Shown here: positions 47,076 through 58,600 of the stretch, one piece after another
Layout of the letters: every line of letters starts with the position of its first letter
Numbering within the stretch: the first letter of the stretch is position 1
Source: Coenobita brevimanus
Taxonomy: Eukaryota; Arthropoda; Malacostraca; Decapoda; Coenobitidae
DNA length: 64,000 nt
Direction: 5' to 3'
Assembly (NCBI GenBank): GCA_032717465.1
Contig: CM064669.1
Span: forward strand, 50,141,194 to 50,205,193
Translations under genes and position numbers: made by a program
Notes under the pieces: generated by a model
What the model saw: the letters and a program-made list of their open reading frames with translations, nothing else
Told to the model about the DNA's origin: nothing
Databases searched by the model: none

Positions 47076-47949
47076 CAGTAATCCCTCAATTATCCAAAGT
47101 AACAGAGCCAAAGGCATGTCCAGTTATTGGCTCCGTCGGGATACTGGACTTCTCTCCTGGCCCCCCCTCGTACATAAGCGAACTTTGAAAGCCTGTGTAA
47201 AAATCCACTACAGTACATCATACAACACTTGTTCCTGTTGTTTAACACTATTCTATCTGGTCAAGCAGACATACAAAACATAGCCAAGCAATTACGATGG
47301 TCAAGCAGACCCATCAACCACAGACAATCACCACTGCCCTGCAGTGACATAAAAACATGAAAAAACTGGCTACACAAGAAAAATGCAGTTGGCACACAAA
47401 ACATAATGGTAGAATGGAATAAAATCATGGTAAAATAAAATAAAATCATCATACAGTACAGTATGCTAGAATAAAACCAAAGTCAACACTCATGATTTGA
47501 CCATCCCGCATCAATTTTACCCACAATCTCCCGCTTCTCGAGTGTCATCACTACCCTCTTCCTTTTCCCTGGTGAAGGGGCTATCATCACACACCCTAGG
47601 AAAGGCATGCAAGGAATAGCAAAGCCTGAAGCAGGTAGGAAACAACCACAAAAGTCACCAAGTGCTCTGCCATAACAACTGTCCAAGAGATGTTTACAAC
47701 ACTGTCGCTGTGTGGGAAATAAGAATGACTGAGGGGGTCTCTAGCGGCTGCTGGGTGAACTACCCAGCCAGACAGGGTGGCACAACTAGGCTATTCCTGC
47801 CCGGCGGTGCGAAAATGTTCATGCGGCCATTATTTCCGCCTGGACACAAGCATTTTATACAGATATTATGAAAAAATGTACATAATGGTTTCGAACAGCC
47901 AGACCACAGCATCCGGGCAATGGCCGTCCAGGTAATCAAGAGATTACCA
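47076..47949 (-). mobile_element. Tigger/pogo-like element, internally deleted
   Basis: TA target sites flank CAGTAATCCCTCAATTATCC at 47076 and the inverted, diverged TGGTAATCTCTTGATTACCT at 47949 (13 of 20 positions match). Between them the minus strand encodes KRKRVVMTLEKREIVGKI (before a stop at 47483), resembling the N-terminal helix-turn-helix region of pogo/Tigger/jerky-type transposases. The catalytic DDE core was not seen. It is about 874 bp, against more than 2 kb for an autonomous element. Confidence 0.65.
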
Positions 47950-48559
47950 TATACAATATATATGGCATTCATATGAAATCAAATTTACTAACATGAGGTT
48001 ATTTCATCTGAGATATTGTAACTGCCATCATCTGTTGAGTCAGACTGTTTCAAGTGAAGTGTGCACTGATACTTTTTTCACTGACTGTACATAATTCAGA
48101 AGTACAGTATCTTTTCCACGTCCCTATTGTCAACAAACTAAGAAGGCATTTGTTCCTATACACATTCATAAGATACCAATGACTGTTACTCTGGCTAAGG
48201 TAGACATAATGTGCATACCCTAACACCCTACCTCTCTAGACATAAAAATTACAATAAAAGTACTTCACATCAATGCCACTAGAAATGCTGTCTTTATTAT
48301 CTGGAAACAATTATGCTGGGCCCTACTCAAAAAGGCCTATGAGATAGTGAAATATTCAAGCAATCAGTGGTAAAGACACGTCTCTATTAAACCTTTCAGT
48401 ACAAAGGTGTTTTAATATTCTTGCTCCTGCCAAATGATTTTTTTTTTACCTAAGATCCCTCATAGGAAGGGAATAAAAGTCTCCATCAACCCTTCTGTAT
48501 GATGCCTTGCTTCTTGCTTTGCCAGATGTTAATATTTAGTCATAGTATTCTGGACATAC

Positions 48560-48680
48560 AGTGTTCCCTTGGCTATCATGAACTTGGTTATTGCAGATTT
48601 TAATATCACTGCAAGATGAAAATCTGCACTCTTGCCACTGCCGTGCATTTTTTGGCTAACAACATTGTTGTTGCATACCC
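48560..48680 (+). mobile_element. Possible Tigger-like terminus
   Basis: ACAGTGTTCCCTTGGCTATC followed by GGTTATTGCAGATTTTAATA resembles the CAGTRNTCCCTCGGTTATCGC ends of pogo/Tigger elements. No matching far end was identified. Confidence 0.35.
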
Positions 48681-50220
48681 ACACTGGTTTCCGCCAAAAA
48701 TGATGGTGCAGTATCCGTGGTTTCTGATGGCTTTAAGGGATTTAAAGATGAGGCCCTACTCGAGGAGTTAATCCCAGGTGGTGGAAATCACTATTTCTCC
48801 ACCTCCTAGCCTCAGAACACCTTACCTCAAGTCTATCTCAGGTCCATATATGGTATGTGTTTCTTCCTTACTGTGCCCTATTCACCACTTCTATTAACAT
48901 AACCAATCTCATGCATGTTTCTGATATTTAACATAAAAGTACATATTTAGTGAGTATAAACTGCTGTAAATGGAAAATTTGGGTTTACAAGTGGGGTACT
49001 CAGTACCAATAAGGATAAATTCCAAAGGTTCTGTGCTTTTGTTATTGCACAGTATCGTTATCATGCACTAGGGTCAGTGCCAATGATGCGCAAAAAGCAA
49101 GAGATCACAGTACTGTACTGATAACAGTGCATTTATCAGTATAACAACAATGCATTTATCAGTATAACTTTCGGTCAACACAACATTATTACCCTACCAA
49201 GTATTCTGCCACCGCACTTAATATTAGACATCTTGTACAGCACAATGTATTCATCTCTACAATTTTCAGTCTACACAACAACATGGTACCATATCAACTG
49301 TTTCATTTATGGTGCTCTATTAACTGCATTGTCACCTCACTTAATACTAATAATACACATCTTGTAAAATAAATGTCTATATGAAATTCAACCAGTACAT
49401 AAAATACAACAGCCTAAAAGCTACATAAATCCCTCACTATGCCCAAGCAGATATGAGTGTACAATAAAGGGTGCAGCACTAAATTGTTAATGTGTGATTT
49501 GTCATTCAAAACATGCTCAGTGAAGTAAGACACAAAATCACTTATACAGTGTTTAAGTTTTTGGAATCTTGACTCCAACTCAAAAACATAACTGTCTGCT
49601 TACTTTTAATTTTCCCCAAACTCTAATTATGTGTAAAATGCAGGTGTTAGTCATTCCACTGCCTAACACATTAAAAAAGGAGTGCTAAACCTTTCTCACG
49701 TACAGTCAATAAAAATAACATTGCAAAGGAGGGTCTGATGAAATCCTTAATGTGATGTTCCAAGGTGATTAATCTGTTATCACCAGAATATGCATATGAT
49801 AACAGCACTGTGTAGAAAATGTCAAGCATGTGATAATTATGGCATCCTCATAATGGCAGGTTTATTAACATGGGGTACAGTTAACTCGAGCTTTGCAGAG
49901 ACCATCGTTCATGGGGTCTGATTGTTTTGCGCCACTGAAAATATTTTGATTGACTATACATACTTTGTCCTTTTATCCCACTCCAATAGCTCCTTCAATT
50001 TCCACACCTGTCTTACACACTCATCTACCATAGCCATCCATCATCACCACTGCCTACCACATACATCCTTTTCACAATTCCAGTTACATCAAGTCTCACT
50101 AGTATGATTAGCCTATACTATTTAACTGCACTCACCTTTACCCTATATCAATACACCTCTTCATTCCATATCTTTTACAAAGCTTGTGTGTTTCTTATCC
50201 CATCCACTTTCTATGCAAAA

Positions 50221-50303
50221 CACACACACACACTGTGTCTGTCTGTCTGTCTGCCTGCCTGCCTGCCTGTCTGTCTGTCTCTCTTTCTCTCTCTTTCTAG
50301 CAT
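50221..50303. repeat. (CA)n and (TGTC/TGCC)n compound microsatellite
   Basis: CACACACACACA, then TGTCTGTCTGTC, TGCCTGCCTGCC, TGTCTGTC and a CTCTTT stretch. Encodes nothing. Confidence 0.9.
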
Positions 50304-51449
50304 CAAAAATAAAATAAGAAAGATGTCAATGTGCTGAAGGGTTACAATTATAAAGATATGGTTCACCTACTTGGGTTGCGATTCTGGAAATGACAGCATC
50401 TTCCCTATGGACCAAAGGAAAGCTGACTGGTACATAACTGCTTCAAGCACAAAATCAAACATTACCCATTTTACATTTCTTTACATCATCATCATACAAC
50501 TCCTCCACTATACTATACTATAACCTGAAATACCACACGGCTTACAAATCTAAATTAACACTAAAAATATAGAATACCTGACGACCTATTATGTGAAAAA
50601 AAATAATAATAATAATAATAGTAAAATAAAATAAAAGATGTCTAACCAGTGCAACAGCTGGCCAAATTATTCTAATGACATAGGACACTGAGCAGCCGCA
50701 CCAAAACATATCATTCTACTGACCAGATCTTGAGCATCAAAATACAGTATATACAATTTTATAATGCACTGTGTATGATTATTATTCACAAATGAACTGC
50801 ATACAAACATAACAATATAACACCTTCATGAACAAATGCATATGCTGTGTAGCAAAGTACTTTAAAGTCTTTATAAAATGATAACAGATGGTTTATTTCT
50901 ACATCATGAAGAATACACTAACATTTATCATAAAAAATATAAACTAAATAAAATCGTGCAGTGCAGTACCAGGTTTCAAAAATATCCTAAATTACTGGGC
51001 TGGTGTGAAGATGGTAATAACATGGTGAATGAGCAGTAACATATTCATCTGGAATGTTAAAATATTGGCTGGAAGTGTAGTCCATTTCAGGGGATACACT
51101 GATGAGATATTCACTTTCCCTGTACGCTATATATTTCTCCGTTTCTGGGGTCTACCTCACCACTTTCACTAGGAATTAGGGTTGGGATGATGATTATATT
51201 GATAATGAAAAAATTCCCCCCAAATGAGCAGCTCTTTCATTCACAAGAGGTATAATTAACCTCAGATAATTTTATTCTTTACTCCTTAAATGGTTAAATC
51301 TATCTTGATTAATCCACTCTGCTGTTGCACTCAAGGTTTATCTAGTTCTTGCCAGATAATTTAGGCAATATATGAAAATTTCTGCTTAATCTTGTCCTCT
51401 TAAAACTTTCCTGTATCTATGACACATTCTGTACCAGCACAGCATTATA

Positions 51450-51610
51450 TTCATCCATCCAATCCTACAATGCCCCATGAGCAGCGTAGAAGCCCAGGGC
51501 TAGGCAAGTTGGTCCTGATTTTTAAGATGAGAGTGACCAGCCTCACTTATCCCTGAATGGCATAACGTGAGCAATAAACCCCAACCATCCCTTGGATATA
51601 AACCTCCACA
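51450..51610 (-). mobile_element. SINE-3 copy, (GGAT)n tail
   Basis: Reverse complement of the element at 52985-53170 over nearly its whole length, with its tail as TCCATCCAATCC at the plus-strand left end. Encodes nothing. Confidence 0.75.
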
Positions 51611-51690
51611 GGCTCAATGCCTGCCATGTAATTCAACTCATATACAATGCAGTATATAATGGTTTAGCACCAGTAATTAACTTTGGTATA

Positions 51691-51718
51691 CCTCTCTCTC
51701 TCTCTCTCTCTCTCTCTA
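51691..51718. repeat. (CT)n microsatellite
   Basis: About 13 CT units. Confidence 0.93.
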
Positions 51719-52384
51719 CATTTTTCCTTTCCCTTTCACCGACACCTTCCTGCACCAAGTCTTCATTGCACAGTTTACTTCCTTGTCATCAATGTCTAGT
51801 ACCTCATCATCATCATCACCGAAATCCTGATAACTCTTATGAAACCCCAGATCAGGGCTGGCTGTGACAGAGCCACTATCAAGCAGTTCCTATCCACTAC
51901 ACTCTGCTATCAATCACTCTGCAGTACTGTAAATTTTACTCTCAGTTCATTTACCTATTCCTGGACTAATTTTCTTTCTTCTAAAAATGAATTTTCAATA
52001 TCACAATTGACAATTTTATCACAGCATTATCATCTCTTTCTCTTTAAGTGTAAAATAACTGATTATCAGTACCAATATATCAAAAATGTTATTATGACAA
52101 TGAAATGTTTGTAGGTCATAACAAACAAAGCTTTTATATCCACATTATTCTGACATACAAGAGGTGAACAGTCAACCACAAAAGTACCGTCCCTCTTACT
52201 GTATATATCATTCTGAAACATGGATAAAGTATTGTCAACTGAGCATTCAGCTCCCAATTCAAGTGACCTGAGACTGAGTATGCTCTGACATACATGCTAC
52301 TGGTGCTGGGAAGGTGAGCTCTCCTCTGTCGAGTGTGGCTCAGGGCATGCTGTGGTAAAAGATCCACAAGAGTTCAAAACTCAT

Positions 52385-52583
52385 TGGGGTAAAGATTAGG
52401 TGGTCTGTCCCCTTGTGCCTACACCCCACACCAGCCTCAATGAGGGTTGATGGCACATTGGCACCCCTTAGGAGCAACTAGGGTCACTCTGTTGACCCCC
52501 TTAGGTTAGGATACTAAACTGTGTATATTCAGCCACCGGCTGCAATGACTATATAAACTGAAAATTATTATTATTATTATTAC
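52385..52583 (+). mobile_element. Possible SINE with (ATT)n tail
   Basis: A GC-richer block (CCCCTTGTGCCTACACCCCA, CACTCTGTTGACCCCCTTAG) ends ACTATATAAACTGAAA followed by an ATT tandem tail. Its form suggests a retroposon 3' end, but no second copy was found in the window. Confidence 0.3.
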
Positions 52584-52589
52584 CTTTTT

Positions 52590-52690
52590 CACTCTCATCT
52601 TAAATGTCAGGACCAATTTGCCTAGCCTCAGGCTCCTACGCTCCTCATGGGGCAACATAGGATTGGATGATGGATGGATGGATTATTACT
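52590..52690 (+). mobile_element. SINE-3 3' end with (GGAT)n tail
   Basis: CATCTTAAATGTCAGGACCA, CTCCTCATGGGGCAACATAG and a GGATGATGGATGGATGGAT tail. It is 5'-truncated next to an ATT microsatellite at 52567-52583. Confidence 0.75.
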
Positions 52691-52744
52691 TTTATTATTA
52701 TTACTGTATCATTATTACTATTACTTAGAGGTAGGTGTGGGTGC

Positions 52745-52945
52745 TCACCATCTACTCACTCGATGTAGTGCTGCTCTTGGATGAATGCACTTTCCTCTCT
52801 TTCTTCCTTCCTCTACTGCTGTTCTTTCTTTCATTCTTTCCTCTTCCTTCTGTCTATGGGTGACTACACTGAGTGACAAGCCGAATGGTTTCCTGTACAC
52901 CAGGAAACCACTGACCATTGTGGGTGGCAACCACATAAACAAATT
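52745..52945 (+). mobile_element. SINE-2 copy 5, head joined to a different tail
   Basis: CATCTACTCACTCGATGTAG, ACTACACTGAGTGACAAGCC, and a perfect 10-bp hairpin TGGTTTCCTG / CAGGAAACCA with a 5-nt loop, then GTGGGTGGCAACCACATAA. Downstream runs into a SINE-3 tail rather than the usual body. Confidence 0.7.
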
Positions 52946-52984
52946 ATGGGTCCTGGTGGTTTGGTGGGTAATCCAGGTGCTCCA

Positions 52985-53170
52985 ATTGAACTGAGCCCCG
53001 GGTTTATATCCAAAGGGTGGTTGGGGTTTATTGCTCACATAATGCCACTCAGGGATGAGTGAGGCTGGTCACTCATCTTAAATGTCAGGACCAACCTGTC
53101 CAGCCCTGGACTCCTACACTCCTCATGGAGCAACATAGAATTAGACAATGATGATAATGATGATGATTAC
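52985..53170 (+). mobile_element. SINE-3 copy, (GAT)-rich tail
   Basis: GGTTTATATCCAAAGGGTGG, TTGCTCACATAATGCCACTC, CATCTTAAATGTCAGGACCA, CTCCTCATGGAGCAACATAG, then a GATGATAATGATGATGAT tail. The same sequence in reverse is at 51450-51610. Confidence 0.75.
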
Positions 53171-53294
53171 TATTACCGTATTAATATATTGGGTGCTATT
53201 TTTTTCAGGCACCAGATTATTAGATTCATGTGTGCTTGCAGAAGTGGCTCATTTTCACATCCATCACACCCTAGGGGTACAACACTTTTTAACT

Positions 53295-53375
53295 GTGTAT
53301 TAATCATCATCATCATCATCATCCGAACCTCCTTTCCCACCCAGGGGCAGGGTGAGGAACTGTGTATTAAGACAC
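53295..53375 (-). mobile_element. SINE-4 3' end fragment
   Basis: CACCCTGCCCCTGGGTGGGA, AAGGAGGTTCGGATGATGAT and a GAT tail on the minus strand. The 5' part is absent. Confidence 0.65.
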
Positions 53376-53394
53376 TGATAAATAACAAACTTCA

Positions 53395-53610
53395 GAATTT
53401 GGCCTTTATGGACTATACTCTCTTCACTTTAACCTGGCCTAGATTTTATCCTTTTGCAGGTTATTTCACGCAGATAAATGATGGAAAAAGACAATACTAT
53501 GGTTCAGCATCTTTTCCACAGTGCTCCTTTGTGAGAGGCAACATATTCTAGTGTTCATCTTTTGTTACAACTCAGCATTCAAAGTAGGGATAGCAATTTT
53601 GGGTCATTAG
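53395..53610 (+). repeat. Repeat-X, most complete copy
   Basis: Runs from TTTAACCTGGCCTAGATTTT through ATGGAAAAAGACAATACTAT, GCATCTTTTCCACAGTGCTC, CAACATATTCTAGTGTTCAT to ACAACTCAGCATTCAAAGTA. It shows the family is at least 190 bp long. Confidence 0.7.
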
Positions 53611-53639
53611 AGTAGAGAGGGTATAGTGTTATTTATTCT

Positions 53640-53780
53640 TTTGAAAATTAGGGCCGAGCAACCTGGCAGTTCTCATCTTAAATATCTAGACTAAGTAGCC
53701 CAGCCTCGGGCCCCTATGCTCATGATGATGTGACAAAGCACTGCATAGTGGATGAATGGGTAATCAGGAACCACACAAAA
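53640..53780 (+). mobile_element. SINE-3 copy, diverged
   Basis: GGGCCGAGCAACCTGGCAG, CATCTTAAATATCTAGACTA, CTCATGATGATGTGACAAAG and GGATGAATGGG. Same order as SINE-3 but more diverged. Confidence 0.6.
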
Positions 53781-53784
53781 AAAT

Positions 53785-53945
53785 AAAATCATCATCATCA
53801 TCTGGACCTCCTTTCCCACCCTAGGGCAGGGTGAGAAGTAGCTACATTCAGACAGCCCAAGTTTGCCCAATCCAATGGGCTATGCTTCCATTCACTCATC
53901 ATTTAAGCCCCTTGAATCCTGGCTCTATCAAAAATAAAAGTTATT
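53785..53945 (-). mobile_element. SINE-4 copy, (GAT)n tail
   Basis: Closely matches the intron 5 copy: GGCTTAAATGATGAGTGAAT, ATTGGATTGGGCAAACTTGG, CACCCTGCCCTAGGGTGGGA, AAGGAGGTCCAGATGATGAT. It directly abuts the SINE-3 copy at 53640-53780. Confidence 0.8.
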
Positions 53946-54039
53946 AAAAACAAAATCAAAGTATATACATCTCTACCAAAGCAAACTGCACCATTCTAAA
54001 ATAAGTATAAAATGTCTATAAAAATTTGTGTAGTTAAAA

Positions 54040-54280
54040 TAGTCTATCTATCTATCTATTGCCAGACACCTCAATCCTGTTTGGGGTGGCCACAAACAAA
54101 TCGCCTCCAAGTCGCCCTGTCCCCCGCCATTTCACTCCCCTGCTCCCAACTCACACCCCCCTCTCTCATATACCTCTCCACCCCATCTCTCCATCTCATC
54201 CTCGGCCTCCCCCTCCCTCTTTCCCCCTCCACCTCACTCACATACACTCTCTTCCTCAGTCTTTGACCCTCCATCCTCTG
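54040..54280 (-). mobile_element. LINE-A 3' end, intact short frame
   Basis: A 67-codon minus frame reads EGQRLRKRVYVSEVEG, GRPRMRWRDGVERYMREGG, GDRATWRRFVCGHP, then the 3' end and a (TAGA)n tail at 54040-54060. It starts abruptly at about 54280, a classic 5'-truncated insertion of low divergence. Confidence 0.8.
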
Positions 54281-55167
54281 TGCTTGATCTAAGACACTGC
54301 TTACAGAATCTAGTACCAGTATGTTTCCTACACATTAAGCCGTAAACCAACTACAATGACACATTATCAGTATATATTTTACCTGTGGTTGGTAAATAAA
54401 CAATTGATTTGTGCTTACCAAGTATAACCACCAGTTTCTCATAGAGATGTTTTAAAATTTACAGTACCCAGTCAATACTTTAACAGATTAATCCCCACCT
54501 ATGTACAGTATATCACGTATTATCAAGTACTGTACCATCTCACAAACATTCACTTCAGCAATGAATACTCCAATCGATACAATCTGCAAATTTCTGAGGA
54601 AGAAACACATTATTTAATCAATAATTTAAAAACTGTTGGCAGCGTGATTTCAATACCTGACATCTTAAGCATTTTCTTGTTCTATGATGAACCCTTGTTC
54701 AGGTGAGTGCACTCTCCCATTCCCACCTCTTCCTCTCTGCTGATATGGGTATGTATTCTCTCCAATTTATGAGGCTTTCTAACACATCTTTCTTAGCAAT
54801 TTCATCCTTAATATTACACGTCAATAATCTTTCATGCTACTTGAACTGCTTTAATACTGAAAAGTACTGGTAGCTGTAGCACTAGTGGTAGCCCCAGGTT
54901 CATTTTAAATATGAAACCAATGGACTGCAAGCTGAAGCTGACTTTCTCTGGCAGTCCACCATCCTTCCTTTGGGGGACAGGGAGGGAGAGAAGGGATGTC
55001 TGTATAAATGGGCACTGAATTCACCCCCGGTTAAATTGGTGCCATCACAGGAAGGTGTTCCCCCAGCAACCACTACTAATAAAGACTGCCTAAATACATT
55101 ATATGAGAGTATTTAAGTGCAATATGCAGAAAAAAACTGGTATGAAAGAGGTGCTGAGGAGCCTCCT

Positions 55168-55297
55168 TAACCCGTTGCATCCGAGGATGTAGTATTTTAG
55201 TTTGTTCTTTCTACCTTTTGGTAATTTTGTACTTTGGAGAAACCATATGTAGTAATGGGGTTAGAGACAGTCTTCATTAACCGCTTCATGACTTGAT
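55168..55297. mobile_element. piggyBac-like MITE end fragments, 3' of PDXK
   Basis: TTAACCCGTTGCATCCGAGG at 55168 and TTAACCGCTTCATGACTTG at 55278 both resemble the terminus of the element at 27331. Single ends of the same kind are at 48390 (TTAAACCTTTCAGTACAAAG) and 61393 (TTAACTCTTTCAATCTGATG, PDXK intron 1 side of exon 2). Confidence 0.4.
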
Positions 55298-55405
55298 TTC
55301 TCTATGTTAACTGAACAAAACCGTCTTAAGGTAAAAACAAGCTAGATAATACATCATCAGAATTATGTGGTTAACTGATGAGAATACTGGACAGGGTGTG
55401 GAGAC

Positions 55406-55600
55406 TCATTCTATCAGAGTGGCCTGGATACGAGGTTTGGGGGAGCGTATATCATCAAGGCTTTGGACCAGCTTCAGCTCCAGCTGGTGTCGGGTCAGAG
55501 CCAATTCACCACCTTCCTCAACGCCTGCATCAGCTCGGGCCTGGTCCAAGGTGCGGTGGAGGATGGCCTGCATCGTATCCACAGTGTTCTCCACTGCCTT
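55406..55600 (-). CDS. PDXK: PDXK last coding exon (residues 244-307)
   Basis: Acceptor GGCAG, then 64 codons and TGA at 55408-55406. It includes the C-terminal [12 protein letters not shown] segment and ends in IQATLIE, matching the family's LELRMVQS...VQATVL ending. No clear AATAAA was located on the minus strand within the next 1 kb. Confidence 0.95.
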   Translation of the reverse strand, partial: KAVENTVDTMQAILHRTLDQARADAGVEEGGELALTRHQLELKLVQSLDDIRSPKPRIQATLIE

Positions 55601-58600
55601 CTGCCATCCAGAGATAATACAACACTGTCAGCTGCACAGTAATTAAAGCTGTTATGGCAGTGACTCCCAAACTTTGACATCCACTGGAGCTTATGACTTT
55701 CACCTTTGTTTTGCAGAACCCTTTGCTCATCAAATAAAATATAGGAGCAGCACTGTGAAGTAATAATTAACTCAGTGTAAGCCTTTTTACCACTTCAATA
55801 ACTCCACGTTTCAGTCCAACTGTCCTTCTTTCATATTGTTTTGTATCGTTCGTATCACATCTATTCCAAAATATTCATATCAGTCATGTGTGAGATGCCA
55901 CATGGATGCTGCCTAGAAAGAATTTCCAGCCTCACTTTCTGATCAACTCTGATGGGCTATACACCATGCCTTTTGACTGTACAATTGCAAAATTACTTAA
56001 TACAAAGGCAATCATTTAGTAGATGCAAGTGTAAACATGTTATAGTGAAAAATAGTCATTCAAAATTATAAAACACAACACCAACCTTTAGGTCACTGTT
56101 GGTGTGGTGTGACCACGCCAGGAGGAGGGCAGCAAACAGATCACCCGTTCCTGTGAAGTTCACAGGTAGCTGGGGGATGTGCACATTTAGTCTTGTCCTT
56201 CTCCCATCTGATGAGTGAAAGGAAGCTAAATCATCATCATCTGGACCTCCCTTCCCACCCAACGGCAGGGTGAGGAGTAGCAATGTCCAGACAGCACAAA
56301 CTTGCCCAATCCAAATAGGCCACACTTCCATTCACTCATCATCCAAGCCCCCGGAATCTTGGCTCTACCGGACACGCCAAAAAACATTCACCACATTCTG
56401 CAGCTTCACACAAACGTATCCGGATGAGTCAATCCGGACACTGTCATGCTCACAAGGGGTGCCAAAAATCCCTGATCATGCATTGGTCCTCACAACATTC
56501 AACCAGCCAGCTCGATCTCTTGTCAGTTCCCTAGCCTCACTGACTTCCAAACCTCTCTTCCTCAAACACTCATCCACCATATCTCTCCACCTTCCCTCAA
56601 ACACTCATCCACCATATCTCTCCACCTTCTCCTTGACCTACCTCGTCTCCTCCCTCCTTCAAATTCGCTCAGTTAAACCTTTTTCACCACTCTATTGTTA
56701 TCCATTCTTTCCACATGACCATACCATCTCAGGACACTCTCTTTGATTCTGGCGTCCACCAACTTCCTCACTCCACACCTTTCACGAATCACACTATTTT
56801 GTATCCTATCCACCCTCTGTACTCCACATACATTCCTCAACAGTTCCATCTCCACTGCTCTTACTCTTGACTTTTCATTTTCATGCCACACCATAGTCTC
56901 ACACCCATAAGTTAGAGTTGGCACTAACACTCCCTCAAGTAAGCCTCGTGCAGCTGCAACACTCAAGCCTCTGTTTCTTATATACCGTAATGAAGCAAAC
57001 AACTAGGTTTGCAGTTTGAATGGCAGTGTTTAATGGTTGTGCATTATTAACCTGATGGCTATTTTCTATGCTAAGCTGTCTCTTACATCATTCCAGTAGA
57101 GTCCCTCACCTGCTGGCAGAAGCTCTCCTTTTTACTGTCCGTTCTTTATAGCACTTCGCCCGGTTATGCACACACACATTCTCTACACATGCCAAAAGGC
57201 ACTTAAGCCTATCTGTATGCATCAACTCACTACCACTCACAATGCCTTAAAGTTGTCTTAATTCTGTTTACAGTTGTTCTGTTCCTCAGTGTGGCATAAC
57301 ACAACCACCTCTTCGTTCAAATTTCAAAGCATCCTTCTACCGCTCAGCTTTCACAATCACAGAGCATCACACTTAACAAAAACCAATTTGCACAGTATTT
57401 TCAATTTTAACTATAAAGAAATCAAATCCCCTCAATGTTAATTGGGGTAGTAGCTCTCAACTTCAAGCTTCTGCAGCATCTTTTGAGCTTATCATAACCA
57501 CCCCCAGTTGCGCAAGCTACTAATACATGCTAAAGCCACATACCCTACATTAAGCTCCTCCATCCTTGACTAGACCACATAATTTTTCTTATACATGGAA
57601 CAGTCATCACTTGTTAAGTGACATCTTCCTCAGTGTTTACTCTCAAGCTCTGAACGTGCATACTGTCCTTCCTTTTCCTAAACTGCCATTGTAATCTCCT
57701 TGCCATTTGCATTAAAACCATATCATCTGCATACAACTCCCATGCCAACCCACACCTGATGCCTCATTACAGTTTGGATCCAGTTTAGCTACTCACTGAC
57801 AACCGATGACGCCATAGCAACAAGGACTCCCTGTGGGCCAAGATCAGTGGAGGATAGTACCACTGTCTTCACACCCCGGCCATGGAACCACTCCATCACC
57901 TTCCCTGCATCTTCTTCATTGCTGATCTTCTGTCCACTCAGCAGCCTATGATTTCAAAGTTGAAAAATGGAAAACTTAATGCAATTAATTGACAGATTTA
58001 TCAGTAATTCGCAATCATTGAGAAGTTTAGGTACCACTCTCCTAAAATTTTATGGCTGGTTAAGACAGTTCCATTGTTATCATAGTGTTTGTGTGTGTGA
58101 CCAAGAGACATAAACTACACTTCCATAATCAATAAAACAACCAACTACAGGAGTGAAATTATGAACTGAACAGAATAAACTGAATGCAACACTGCATGAA
58201 GTGAAACAATCACATACTCTGCCTCAAACTGATTGGGAGTAATGATGTCTGCGAGGGGTACTATGTGCTCTCGGTACACTGGCAGCAACTCCTCTGGTAC
58301 ATACATCTTCCCATTGTCTCCCATCACAGGGTCACACACTGCAAACAAAGAAAGCAGATACTATAAACCTTTAAAAATATAGTGCATATTCTAAAACAGG
58401 ATCACACTAAATACACAGAGAGAAGAAATAAAAGATAAATTAAGATTTTAAAGATCTAAAGCATTTTCAACCGGTGGTGGTTACTGTACTTTTCATAATA
58501 CAGTATCTATTAAATCCTCCCAGTACATTGGGTTGGCTTCTCTGTGCCTAAGTGGTTTCAAACGTACATCACGGATAATTTTTGTGTAGATACAATAAGT

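Larger units (their letters stand above)
48000..51440. other. No gene seen
   Basis: AT-rich. Holds a piggyBac-like end (48390), a Tigger-like end (48560), a short direct repeat ACAATGCATTTATCAGTATAAC near 49128-49165, and a compound microsatellite at 50221. Otherwise unrecognised. Confidence 0.5.

Noticed and set aside
56056..56331. 91-codon minus frame joining a SINE to PDXK exon 6
   Set aside because: The frame runs through SINE-4 and the intron before reaching the real exon; the splice acceptor at 56208 is the true boundary.
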